A stretch of DNA of 64,000 nucleotides, taken from Streptomyces bathyalis. GTDB taxonomy: Bacteria; Actinomycetota; Actinomycetes; Streptomycetales; Streptomycetaceae. Positions within the stretch are counted from its first letter, which is position 1. Each line of letters begins with the position of its first letter. This document shows, one piece after another, positions 27,667 through 35,299 of this stretch. The stretch is taken from the NCBI RefSeq assembly GCF_015910445.1, contig NZ_CP048882.1:4464001-4528000 (forward strand), in the 5' to 3' direction. The notes below the pieces were generated by a model. It searched no databases. It was not told the DNA's origin and saw only the letters and a list, made by a program, of their open reading frames with translations. The translations under genes were made by a program, and so were the position numbers.

Positions 27667-28766
27667 TAGTGCCGCACGTCGCCGTACCCGTCGATCTCCC
27701 GCGGATCGCGCGAACCCGGCCCCACGTACCGGGCCGAGGGCCGCACCAGCCGCCCCGTGCGCTTCTGCTCGAGGATGTGGGCCGCCCAGCCGCCCGTGCG
27801 CGCACAGGTGAACATCGACGTGAACATGCTGGCGGGCACCTCGGCGAAGTCCAGGACGATCGCGGCCCAGAACTCGACGTTCGTGGCCAGCACCCGGTCG
27901 GGACGGCGGTTGTGCAGTTCCGTCAGCGCCGCACGCTCGAGCGCCTCCGCCACCTCGAAGCGCGGCGCGCCCAGTTCCTTGGCGGTGCGCCGCAGCACAC
28001 GCGCACGGGGGTCCTCCGCCCGGTAGACGCGGTGCCCGAAGCCCATCAGCCGCTCGCCGCGGTCGAGTTGACGCTTCACGTACGCGTCCGCGTCGCCCGT
28101 ACGCTCGATCTCCTCGATCATGCCGAGCACACGCGAGGGCGCACCGCCGTGCAGCGGTCCCGACATCGCGCCCACCGCGCCGGAGAGCGCCGCCGAGACG
28201 TCGGCGCCGGTCGAGGCGATGACTCGCGCGGTGAACGTGGAGGCGTTCATGCCGTGTTCGGCGGCCGAGGTCCAGTAGGCGTCGACGGCCTGGACGTGCT
28301 TCGGGTCGGGCTCGCCGCGCCAGCGCCGCATGAAGCGCTCCACGACCGTCTCCGCCTTGTCGATCTCCTGCTGCGGCACCATCGGCACGCCGGGCCCGCG
28401 CGCCGACTGCGCCACGTACGACAGCGCCATCACCGCTGCGCGCGCCAGGTCCTCACGTGCCTGCCGCTCGTCTATGTCGAGCAGCGGCTTGAGGCCCCAG
28501 ACCGGGGCGAGCATCGCCAGCGCCGACTGGACGTCGACGCGGATGTCGCCGGAGTGCACGGGGATGGGGAACGGCTCGGCCGGCGGCAGCCCGGGGTTGA
28601 AGCTTCCGTCGACCAGGAGCCCCCACACGTTCCCGAACGAGACGTGTCCCACCAGGTCTTCGATGTCCACGCCGCGGTAGCGCAGAGCGCCGCCCTCCTT
28701 GTCGGGTTCGGCGATCTCCGTCTCGAACGCGACGACTCCTTCGAGCCCGGGTACGAACTCGGACAT
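27666..28766 (-). CDS. citrate synthase 2
   Basis: 366 aa, ATG 28766 with GAGGAG seven bases upstream. It condenses oxaloacetate and acetyl-CoA (or propionyl-CoA in methylcitrate-type enzymes). Active-site blocks: SAAEHGMNASTFTARVIAST, SGPLHGGAPSRVLGM (first catalytic His region), MGFGHRVYRAEDPRARVL (second His and substrate Arg) and ATNVEFWAAIVLDF (catalytic region near the C-terminus). The length is of the short bacterial type II/CitA kind. It is divergent from pdxH, an arrangement I recall from S. coelicolor. Distinguishing citrate from methylcitrate synthase needs kinetics. Confidence 0.92.
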   Translation of the reverse strand: MSEFVPGLEGVVAFETEIAEPDKEGGALRYRGVDIEDLVGHVSFGNVWGLLVDGSFNPGLPPAEPFPIPVHSGDIRVDVQSALAMLAPVWGLKPLLDIDERQAREDLARAAVMALSYVAQSARGPGVPMVPQQEIDKAETVVERFMRRWRGEPDPKHVQAVDAYWTSAAEHGMNASTFTARVIASTGADVSAALSGAVGAMSGPLHGGAPSRVLGMIEEIERTGDADAYVKRQLDRGERLMGFGHRVYRAEDPRARVLRRTAKELGAPRFEVAEALERAALTELHNRRPDRVLATNVEFWAAIVLDFAEVPASMFTSMFTCARTGGWAAHILEQKRTGRLVRPSARYVGPGSRDPREIDGYGDVRH

Positions 28767-29098
28767 CAGGCGGCTCCTCATGAGTTGCCGGCGCGAGACC
28801 GCCAAGGAGGCGACCGGGCCGGCCGGTGTTCGGACGGGTTGGGGGTCCCCCAGGCCGTAGGCCGAGGGGGAGCGACGGTTCCACCGCCGGTGAACGGCTG
28901 GCGGACCACGACGTCGTCACTCCAGGACCTGCCCCGTGCGGAGGGTGCTCACCCGCCTGCCGGGACGGTCGTGACGGTGCGCGGGCTCCCCCTGGGACGC
29001 AGGCCGCGGTGACCCGGCAGACGATTCTGGGGCCTGCCCGGCGTCGGCGGACATCCGGGGAGCGGGTGAGATCAGGCACACGCCCGCGGCTGCCGATC
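28767..29098. other. 332-base divergent intergenic region, citrate synthase/pdxH
   Basis: It holds the citrate synthase ribosome site, a GTACCCCC-type repeat (28840-28872) and presumably two divergent promoters. I see no convincing -35/-10 pair and no further open reading frame. Confidence 0.5.
28840..28872 (-). repeat. interspersed palindromic repeat, copy 4 (inverted)
   Basis: TGGGGGTCCCCCA then GGCCGTAGGCC and GAGGGGGAG, the reverse-oriented form of the family seen at 5519, 18618 and 19080. Confidence 0.6.
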
Positions 29099-29821
29099 AT
29101 GTTGCAAGATGAACGCGTGCCCGACGCTGACGAAGACGCCGCCCGCAAGATGCCCTTGACCGTCCTCGATCCCGCCGCGATGCGCGCCCGGTACCGCGCT
29201 CAGGGACTCGCGGAGACGGACCTCGAGCCCGATCCGTACGGTCAGTTCGCCCGCTGGTTCGGCGACGCCGCGGCGAGCGGGCTGCACGAGCCGAACGCGA
29301 TGATCGTCTCGACCGCCGACGCGGACGGACGGCCCAGCTCCCGCACCGTCCTGATGAAGCAGTACGACGAGCGAGGCTTCGTCTTCTTCACCAACTACGG
29401 CTCCCGCAAGGGCCGCGAGCTCGAGGCGAACCCTCACGCCTCGCTCCTCTTCCCCTGGCACTCCATCGCCCGGCAGGTCATCGTCTCCGGCACCGCCGAG
29501 CGCATCGGACGGGACGAGACCGCCGCCTACTTCCGTACCCGCCCGCACGGATCGCAGTTGGGCGCGTGGGCGAGCGAACAGTCCTCCACGGTGGCGTCCA
29601 GGGCGGAACTCGACCGCATGTACGCGGAGCTCGCCGAGCGCTATCCGGAGGGCGAGGACGTGCCGGCGCCGCCCGGCTGGGGCGGCTTCCGGGTGAGCGC
29701 GGAATCCGTCGAGTTCTGGCAGGGCCGGGAGAACCGGCTCCACGACCGGCTCCGCTACGTCCGTACCGAGGGCGGCGCGTCCGCCGCGGCGGGCTGGAGG
29801 ATCGAGCGGCTCTGCCCCTGA
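29099..29821 (+). CDS. pdxH: pyridoxamine 5'-phosphate oxidase
   Basis: About 240 aa. This FMN-dependent enzyme makes pyridoxal 5'-phosphate from pyridoxine or pyridoxamine phosphate. Seen: NAMIVSTADADGRPSSRTVLMKQYDERGFVFFTNY, which covers the FMN-phosphate Arg and Lys; SRKGRELEANPHASLLFPWH; RTRPHGSQLGAWASEQS, the PLP-binding loop; and the C-terminal FWQGRENRLHDRLRY with ENRLHDR completing the site. A GTG at 29117 (VPDADED) is an alternative start. No ribosome site is seen before ATG 29099, so a leaderless mRNA is possible. Confidence 0.92.
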   Translation: MLQDERVPDADEDAARKMPLTVLDPAAMRARYRAQGLAETDLEPDPYGQFARWFGDAAASGLHEPNAMIVSTADADGRPSSRTVLMKQYDERGFVFFTNYGSRKGRELEANPHASLLFPWHSIARQVIVSGTAERIGRDETAAYFRTRPHGSQLGAWASEQSSTVASRAELDRMYAELAERYPEGEDVPAPPGWGGFRVSAESVEFWQGRENRLHDRLRYVRTEGGASAAAGWRIERLCP

Positions 29822-29866
29822 GACGCCTGGAGCGCACGGCGGGCGAAGGCCCGGGAACGCAGACGA

Positions 29867-29932
29867 CCCGTGGGCTGCTCCGCTCGCCGGAGGCGAACGG
29901 CGCCGGTCGGACGAGTCCGACGAGCCCACGGG
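29867..29932. terminator. bidirectional terminator between pdxH and the short minus-strand unit
   Basis: CCCGTGGGCT ... AGCCCACGGG, a 10-bp stem enclosing a second hairpin (GTCGGAC around TC). It follows the pdxH stop by 46 bases and the 12-codon minus-strand ORF by 58 bases. Confidence 0.55.
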
Positions 29933-29989
29933 CCGGGTGACTGCATTGAGATTGGCCGGCGATACCGGCGTCACACTGTGGCGTCGGCT

Positions 29990-30028
29990 CTAGGCCGCAG
30001 CCACCTCACGCGTCCGGGTAAGCATCAT
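29990..30028 (-). CDS. 12-codon leader-like ORF behind a perfect anti-16S site
   Basis: Minus strand: two consecutive ATG codons at 30028 and 30025, coding MMLTRTREVAAA, then TAG at 29992-29990. Upstream, bases 30034-30049 read AGAAAGGAGGTGATCC on the minus strand, the full complement of the 16S rRNA 3' tail, with 11 bases between GGAGG and ATG. A -10 TAGCGT (30067-30062) and -35 TTGCGG (30091-30086) with 18-base spacing would start the RNA near 30055. No longer gene follows in this direction, so the unit looks like a free small RNA/mini-gene. Confidence 0.45.
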   Translation of the reverse strand: MMLTRTREVAAA

Positions 30029-30061
30029 TTACCGGATCACCTCCTTTCTCGTGTACCCAGC

Positions 30062-30091
30062 ACGCTAGGCAGCGCGAGCGGGCACCCGCAA
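30062..30091 (-). promoter_or_regulatory. promoter of the short minus-strand unit
   Basis: TTGCGG (30091-30086), an 18-base spacer and TAGCGT (30067-30062), a good match to Streptomyces vegetative promoters. Confidence 0.5.
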
Positions 30092-30214
30092 GCGATTTCG
30101 GGGCGGCAACGATTTCGCCGAACATCGTGTGCGCTGCGTCACGTTCGAGTTGAATGATCCGTGCGCGCAGCGGCAAGCGGAAGTCAATCGGCGCGTTCAG
30201 CTGGGGGTGCTTAG

Positions 30215-31741
30215 GTGTCCGCTCGATCCAGGACCCACGCTGCCTCGTCGTCCGACGGTGACGACAGGCAGGGGCCCGACGACGAATTGCTGCTCGCCGC
30301 GCTGCTCGACGGCATGGACGCGGCGCTGTGCGCCTTCGACGCCGACGGTGTGGTCACCCACTGGAACCGCGAAGCCGAACGCCTCCTGGGCTGGACCCCG
30401 GAGGAGGCCGTCGGACGGCAGGGCCTGGCGGGCTGGGCGCTGCGCGAGGCCGACGCGGACCAGGTCCAGGCGCGCCTTTTCGCCGCGATGCACACTCCTG
30501 GACGTCAGGTGCACGAGTTCGCGCTGCTGACGAAGGACGGCCGGCGGCTTCTCGTGCGTACGCAGGCGTCAGGCGTCGCCGCGGCCGACGGCAGCCCCAT
30601 GGGCGTCTACTGCGCCTTCAGCGAGGTGCACGCGCAGATCGACCTGGAGCGCTCCATCGCGCTGAGCGAATGCCTCTTCGAGGACGCGACATGGGGCGTG
30701 GTCCTCGTCGACGCCGATCTTCGCCCCGCCGTGGTGAACGTCTCCGCGGCGAGCGCCTTCCGTGTCTCCCGGGCGACGATGCTCGGACGTCCCCTGGGTG
30801 AACTCATCGACCAGGGCGTCGAGGAGCTGGAGGGCGCTCTCCAGCACGTGCTTGCCGACGGGCCGCCCGTCGCCCCCGCGGAGATCTGGGTGACGCTGCG
30901 CTCCGCGCGGCGCACGGAGGAGTCCCAGGGCGCGGCCGTCGGAGAGGGGAGCGGGACGCGCAGGTGCTGGCGCAGCGGATTCCTCCGGCTGTCCTCTCCC
31001 CTGGCGGAGGCGCCGGTGCCGCTGGGTGTGGCCTGGCTCTTCCAGGACGTGACGGAGTCCAAGCGCCTGGAGCAGGAGGCGGACCGGCTGCGTTTCCGCG
31101 ACAGCCAGCTGCACCGTGCGGCCCGTGCGGCCTCCGAGTGCGAGAAGCCGATGGAAGCGGCCGGCGTCCACCTGGACTTCGCGCTCGCCGGCTTCGCCGA
31201 CCACGCCCTGCTCGACCTTGTCCTTTCGGGCGAGGACGCCGACGGCGGCGAGGGCCACGGCCTCGACGCCGACGGTCAGGGCGGCACCCCGCACCTGGTG
31301 CGTGTCGCGGCCACTCCCGCCGCCGGCCCGGGACCGGGGCCGTCGCTCCAGCAGGCGTTCGTGAGCGGGCCGGGCGGCCCGGGCATGCCCGGCGCCATCC
31401 CCGTCAGCTACGCGGAGGGACATCCCGCGCACCAGGCCTACGCCCGCTGCGGTTCGGTGCGGGCGAGCGTCGGCGGGGTCGCGGCCACGGGAGCGGCCGG
31501 CAGCAGCGTCATCGAGGGCTGGGCGGCGGCCCGCAAGTGGCCGGAGGGCACGGTCCACGGGCTGTGCACGGTGCTGCGCAGCCGGGGCCGGACGCTCGGT
31601 GTGGTCACATTCCTGCGCGGCGCGAGCCGCCGTTCCTTCGACCGCTCGGACGCCGCGTACGCGGAGGACATCGCCGTTCGCATCGCGGCGGCGGTCGACA
31701 TGGCGCAGCTGACGCGTCCGGTCGCCGGCTCACAGACGTAG
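30215..31741 (+). CDS. PAS/GAF sensory protein without output domain
   Basis: 508 aa from GTG 30215. Two PAS-like domains (about residues 22-135: MDAALCAFDADGVVTHWN, ERLLGWTPEEAVGRQ; about 140-255: FEDATWGVVLVDADLRPAVVN, ending LFQDVTESKRLEQEA) precede a GAF-like C-terminal part (about 290-495, GTVHGLCTVLRSRGRTLGVVTFLRG). Streptomyces relatives often end in a PP2C (SpoIIE-type) phosphatase; none follows here, and no kinase or HTH domain is present. It probably works as a soluble sensor through protein contacts, perhaps with anti-sigma systems. Confidence 0.78.
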   Translation: MSARSRTHAASSSDGDDRQGPDDELLLAALLDGMDAALCAFDADGVVTHWNREAERLLGWTPEEAVGRQGLAGWALREADADQVQARLFAAMHTPGRQVHEFALLTKDGRRLLVRTQASGVAAADGSPMGVYCAFSEVHAQIDLERSIALSECLFEDATWGVVLVDADLRPAVVNVSAASAFRVSRATMLGRPLGELIDQGVEELEGALQHVLADGPPVAPAEIWVTLRSARRTEESQGAAVGEGSGTRRCWRSGFLRLSSPLAEAPVPLGVAWLFQDVTESKRLEQEADRLRFRDSQLHRAARAASECEKPMEAAGVHLDFALAGFADHALLDLVLSGEDADGGEGHGLDADGQGGTPHLVRVAATPAAGPGPGPSLQQAFVSGPGGPGMPGAIPVSYAEGHPAHQAYARCGSVRASVGGVAATGAAGSSVIEGWAAARKWPEGTVHGLCTVLRSRGRTLGVVTFLRGASRRSFDRSDAAYAEDIAVRIAAAVDMAQLTRPVAGSQT

Positions 31742-31757
31742 GCGTTCCGGGCCCCTT

Positions 31758-31784
31758 GCCTCCGGGCCGGCTCGTGGGCCGGAG
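31758..31784. terminator. hairpin between convergent PAS and SIS genes
   Basis: CCTCCGG ... CCGGAGG with GGCC inner pairing, between the two convergent stop codons. Confidence 0.5.
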
Positions 31785-31799
31785 GTCACGGAGGCGGCG

Positions 31800-32552
31800 T
31801 CAGCTGTAGAAGATGCGGTCCGCGTAGCGCTCCATGACGGTGTCGTTCCACGCGAGCCCGCCGTCGACGTTTCCGGAGCGCAGCAGCGGCGGTTCGATGC
31901 CGCGGGAGACGAGTTCGCCCGCGGCGGTGGCGACCACGGCCTGCATCAGCGCGCTGGTGACGACGGTGGAGGCCGGGGCGAAGGGCGCGGGGACCCCGTC
32001 GGTCGTCAACTCGGCGTCGCCGACGGCGATCCGGCTGTCGAGGACGATGTCGCAGTGGTCCTTGAGGAAGGTCCCGCTCGAGTGCCGCGAGGTCGTCCCG
32101 TGCGCGTAGGCGACGGATGTCACGCCGACGACCTTGATGCCGAGGCTGCGTGCGTGCGACGCCATCTCCACCGGCAGTGTGTTGCGGCCCGAGAGGGAGA
32201 TCACGAACAACAGGTCGCCGGCGCGTGCCGGGCCGGTGTCGAGAACGGCGGACGCGAGCCCCTCCACGCGCTCCAGGGCGCTGCCGAGCGTGGCAGGGCG
32301 CACATCGACACCGACTGCGCCCGGTACCGGGAGGAGATTCATCACGGCGAGGCCGCCTGCGCGGTAGACGACGTCCTGGGCCGGGAGCGAGGAGTGGCCG
32401 GCGCCGAAAGCGAAGACGCGGCCGCCTTCCTCGACGGTGCGGGCCACCAGCGTCCCGGCGGCGGCGATGTCCTCCCCGGCGGCGTCCCTGACCTGCTGGA
32501 GCAGTGATATCGCGGCGTCGAAGAAGCCGTTCGCCAGCGTGTGGTCGCTCAT
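31800..32552 (-). CDS. SIS (sugar isomerase) domain protein
   Basis: 250 aa. A single SIS fold: GGRVFAFGAGHSSLPAQDVVYRAGG forms the phosphosugar-binding loop, followed by GDLLFVISLSGRNTLPVEMASHARS and GIKVVGVTSVAYA. These are the usual two nucleotide-like beta-alpha units that bind a sugar phosphate. The function could be an isomerase or a phosphosugar-sensing protein. ATG 32552 is chosen because MSDHTLANGFFD begins the fold; the sequence upstream in frame is low-complexity. It is divergent from the DtxR-type regulator, a conserved pairing in Streptomyces as I recall it. Confidence 0.85.
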   Translation of the reverse strand: MSDHTLANGFFDAAISLLQQVRDAAGEDIAAAGTLVARTVEEGGRVFAFGAGHSSLPAQDVVYRAGGLAVMNLLPVPGAVGVDVRPATLGSALERVEGLASAVLDTGPARAGDLLFVISLSGRNTLPVEMASHARSLGIKVVGVTSVAYAHGTTSRHSSGTFLKDHCDIVLDSRIAVGDAELTTDGVPAPFAPASTVVTSALMQAVVATAAGELVSRGIEPPLLRSGNVDGGLAWNDTVMERYADRIFYS

Positions 32553-32792
32553 CCCGCAGGTCCCCCAGGGTCTCGTCGTGCCCGTCCTCGCAGCTCCGGC
32601 CGCCGGGTCACCGGGCTCCTCGTACGTGCCCTCGGACCTGGCCGCGATCACGGTAGAGGTCTGGACCAGTGCTCTGTCAAGAGAGCAGCCCGTCCTGGGA
32701 GGGACGGTTGTCCGTGCGATGCGTCAGAATTGGAGGCAGGGCCAGGGATGCAGGTTCAGGGCCACGGATGCACGACTGACCGAGGGGCACGC

Positions 32793-33488
32793 ATGTCCGG
32801 ACTGATCGACACCACGGAGATGTATCTCCGCACCATTCTGGAGCTGGAGGAGGAAGGCGTCGTCCCCATGCGTGCCCGCATCGCCGAGCGCCTCGATCAG
32901 AGCGGGCCGACGGTGAGCCAGACCGTGGCGCGCATGGAGCGGGACGGGCTGGTGAAGGTCGCGGGGGACCGGCATCTGGAGCTGACCAGCGAGGGCCGCC
33001 GCCTCGCCACGCGCGTGATGCGCAAGCACAGGCTGGCCGAGTGCCTGCTGGTCGACGTGATCGGTCTCGAGTGGGAGCAGGTGCACGCGGAGGCGTGCCG
33101 CTGGGAGCACGTGATGAGCGAGGCGGTCGAGCGCCGCGTCCTCGAACTGCTGCGCCACCCCACGGAGTCGCCGTACGGGAATCCCATCCCGGGCCTCGAG
33201 GAGCTGGGCGAGGAGGCGGAGGCCGAATCCTTCCTCGACGAGGGGATGGTCAGCCTCACGGACCTGGACGCGGGCGTCGACGCGAAGACCGTCGTCGTGC
33301 GCCGCATCGGCGAGCCGATCCAGATGGACTCGCAGCTGATGTACACGCTGCGGCGCGCGGGCGTCCAACCCGGCGCGGTAGTGAGCGTGAACGCCGGTGC
33401 GACGGGCGGCGTGCAGATCGGCAGCAGCGGCGAGGCGGCCGAGCTGGACTCGGACATCGCGGCACACGTGTTCGTCGCGCGGCGCTGA
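32793..33488 (+). CDS. desR: DtxR/IdeR family metal-dependent regulator (DesR-like)
   Basis: 231 aa. N-terminal winged helix: DTTEMYLRTILELEEEGVVPMRARIAERL, then QSGPTVSQTVARMERDGLVK as recognition helix. The dimerisation/metal domain has EWEQVHAEACRWEHVMSEAVERRV, which holds the Cys, Glu and His ligands (the CRWEHVMS motif). The C-terminal SH3-like domain is present (about residues 150-230). It represses iron-uptake and siderophore genes when Fe2+ is bound. The gene symbol is given from family and synteny; DmdR-type naming is an alternative. Confidence 0.88.
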   Translation: MSGLIDTTEMYLRTILELEEEGVVPMRARIAERLDQSGPTVSQTVARMERDGLVKVAGDRHLELTSEGRRLATRVMRKHRLAECLLVDVIGLEWEQVHAEACRWEHVMSEAVERRVLELLRHPTESPYGNPIPGLEELGEEAEAESFLDEGMVSLTDLDAGVDAKTVVVRRIGEPIQMDSQLMYTLRRAGVQPGAVVSVNAGATGGVQIGSSGEAAELDSDIAAHVFVARR

Positions 33489-33499
33489 CCTCCGGGCGG

Positions 33500-33548
33500 A
33501 CCACCACCGCCTCATGGGGCGCAGGCCTCACCGAGGCGGTGTTGTGGT
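33500..33548 (+). terminator. terminator after desR
   Basis: ACCGCCTC (33506-33513) pairs with GAGGCGGT (33533-33540), with outer ACCAC/GTGGT pairing. It starts 12 bases past the stop codon. Confidence 0.55.
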
Positions 33549-33922
33549 GCTCGGCATTTCCTGATTTTCTGACGCTCAGTCAGCAGGTCATCGCATCTGC
33601 GCCCGGCAAGTGCGCCCGGACCCAAAGCGGAACATCTTCCCAAAGAGCCCTGCCGGTACGAAAGTTACGGTAAACCGAGTGCCCGGCCATGCGGCGTGCG
33701 ACGCTGTGGCTACGTATGTACGGGCGGAGGGAGGCGTCGATGGATCGCGCCGAGCGGGCCGGCGGAACGGCAAGCGCGAGACGGCGCAGACCGGAGCGGT
33801 CCTGCACAGCCGGAACCCCGTGCGACGCATCCGGTCCCGAAGTGCCGTACGGCGTCCCGTCCTTCAGGCCCCCGTTCCGTACCCGGGCCGGAGATCCCCG
33901 ACCACTCTCACGTCATGACAAG

Positions 33923-33950
33923 GGCCCCGGCGCTTTCCGCGGCCGGGGCC
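33923..33950. terminator. GC-rich hairpin in intergenic region
   Basis: GGCCCCGG and CCGGGGCC arms around a 12-base loop, without a T-tract. Confidence 0.4.
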
Positions 33951-34098
33951 CCGCCTCCCCTTGTTCCCCAGAGACGACCCAGAGCCCCGAGCTCCCAGGG
34001 TCGACCCTCCTCCCGCTAGCTGTCTTTCCACGCCCCAGGCGATCAACCCTTGCGCACAGTCACTCGAAAGTAGGGGTTTCCACCGGACTGCGGCGCGT

Positions 34099-34120
34099 TC
34101 GAATAGAAGTTCGATAGCGT
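34099..34120 (+). promoter_or_regulatory. SOS-box-like inverted repeat and -10
   Basis: TCGAATAGAAGTTCGA matches the actinobacterial LexA box TCGAAC-N4-GTTCGA at 11 of 12 defined positions. It directly abuts TAGCGT (34115-34120), a likely -10, so binding would block the promoter. Confidence 0.5.
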
Positions 34121-34145
34121 GGGGGAGCGGTCAGAAGGAATGGGG

Positions 34146-35075
34146 GTGCCGGAGCGGATGGTGCGACGGCTCGACGTGACTGGTTCGAAGGGAATCCGGC
34201 TCGCAGCCTGGGAGTTCTCCGACATGCCCAAGTGCGGTCCGGAAGCGGAACCCGGCGCCGGCGCCCCGGGAGACAAACCGTTAGACCGTTCGAAGGGCGT
34301 GCTGCTGCTGCACGGCCTGATGGGCCGGGCGGTGCACTGGGCCGACACCGGCCGGTGGCTGTCCGGCCGGTACCGCGCCGTGGGCCTGGACCAGCGCGGC
34401 CACGGCCGCAGCGACAAGCCCGTCCGCGGTGAGGGCCAATTCCCTTACGGCCGCGAGGAGTTCGTCGCAGACGCCGAGGCCGCGATCGAACAGCTCGACA
34501 TGGGCCCCGTCGCGGTCATCGGCCACTCCATGGGCGCCCTGACCGCCTGGCAGCTCGCCGCGAAGCGGCCCGACCTCGTACACGCGCTGATCATCTGTGA
34601 CATGAAGGCGTCGGCGCTGGGGGAGCACTCGCAGCGCGAGTGGGAGGAATGGTTCAAGTCCTGGCCCGTGCCGTTCGCGACGCTCGCCGATGTCCGCAGA
34701 TGGTTCGGCGAGGAGGACCCCAAGCTGGAGCGTCCGCAGCCGTCCAGGGGCGACTTCTTCGCCGAGGTGATGACGGAGAAGGACGACGGCTGGTGGCCCG
34801 TCTTCTCCCGGCGGCAGATGCTCGAGGTGCGGGAGGCGTGGGTGCACGACGCGCACTGGGACGAACTGGCGCGCGTGGTCTGCCCGACTCTCGTCGTCCG
34901 GGGCATCGACGGTGAACTCGGCCGCGCCGAGGCACAGGAGATGGTCCGCGTGCTGCCCCGCGGCATCTACGCGGAGGTGCCGGACGCGGGTCACCTCATG
35001 CATCTCGACCAGCCCGCCGACTGGCGCCGCGTCGTGGAACCGTTTCTTCAGGCGGTGCTCCCCGCCGACGGCTGA
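34146..35075 (+). CDS. alpha/beta hydrolase
   Basis: 309 aa from GTG 34146 (AAGGA six bases upstream; ATG 34140 would touch the ribosome site). Fold landmarks: VLLLHGLMGRAVHW (oxyanion loop), YRAVGLDQRGHGRSDKP, the nucleophile elbow VIGHSMGALTAW (Ser about residue 134), and the C-terminal AGHLMHLDQP histidine. It is an esterase or epoxide-hydrolase-like enzyme with unknown substrate. A possible LexA box in its promoter would link it to DNA damage, though nothing in the protein itself shows that. Confidence 0.85.
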   Translation: MPERMVRRLDVTGSKGIRLAAWEFSDMPKCGPEAEPGAGAPGDKPLDRSKGVLLLHGLMGRAVHWADTGRWLSGRYRAVGLDQRGHGRSDKPVRGEGQFPYGREEFVADAEAAIEQLDMGPVAVIGHSMGALTAWQLAAKRPDLVHALIICDMKASALGEHSQREWEEWFKSWPVPFATLADVRRWFGEEDPKLERPQPSRGDFFAEVMTEKDDGWWPVFSRRQMLEVREAWVHDAHWDELARVVCPTLVVRGIDGELGRAEAQEMVRVLPRGIYAEVPDAGHLMHLDQPADWRRVVEPFLQAVLPADG

Positions 35076-35299
35076 GCGGGATGTCCTCGGTCGTGCCGCC
35101 GGCAGGGATTCTGCCGCCGCGACCGGCCGGATCCTCAGCACCAGGGCGCATGGGGGCACTGCGGGGGGCGCACGCGCAATCATCCGGGCGTGACGGGTAA
35201 TTGCACACTGCGCTGTGGTGTCCGGTCGGTGGTGCATCGCCTGAGACACGGGCATATGTCCTGGGCAGTGGTCATCCAATGTCGTCCTGAGGGGGATAC

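Larger units (their letters stand above)
29822..30214. other. 393-base region downstream of pdxH
   Basis: It contains a convergent terminator (29867-29932), a minus-strand short transcription unit (29990-30091), and the promoter region of the PAS gene. GC content is lower between 29940 and 30060 than in flanking genes. Confidence 0.5.
33549..34145. other. 597-base intergenic region before the alpha/beta hydrolase
   Basis: Mostly without a recognisable gene. A strong hairpin (GGCCCCGG...CCGGGGCC, 33923-33950) lies in it. An ORF at 33740-34117 has a GGAGGGAGG site five bases ahead of its ATG, but its Pro/Arg/Ser-rich product looks non-coding. An SOS-like inverted repeat and TAGCGT -10 (34099-34120) form the hydrolase promoter. 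Confidence 0.5.

Noticed and set aside
30034..30049. Match to the end of 16S rRNA, possibly an rRNA gene fragment
   Set aside because: Only the 3' tail is present, with no upstream 16S sequence, so it is better read as a minus-strand ribosome-binding leader.
33740..34117. ORF with a good ribosome site in the gap before the hydrolase
   Set aside because: The Pro/Arg/Ser-rich product has no fold, and the frame crosses a terminator-like hairpin and the hydrolase promoter.
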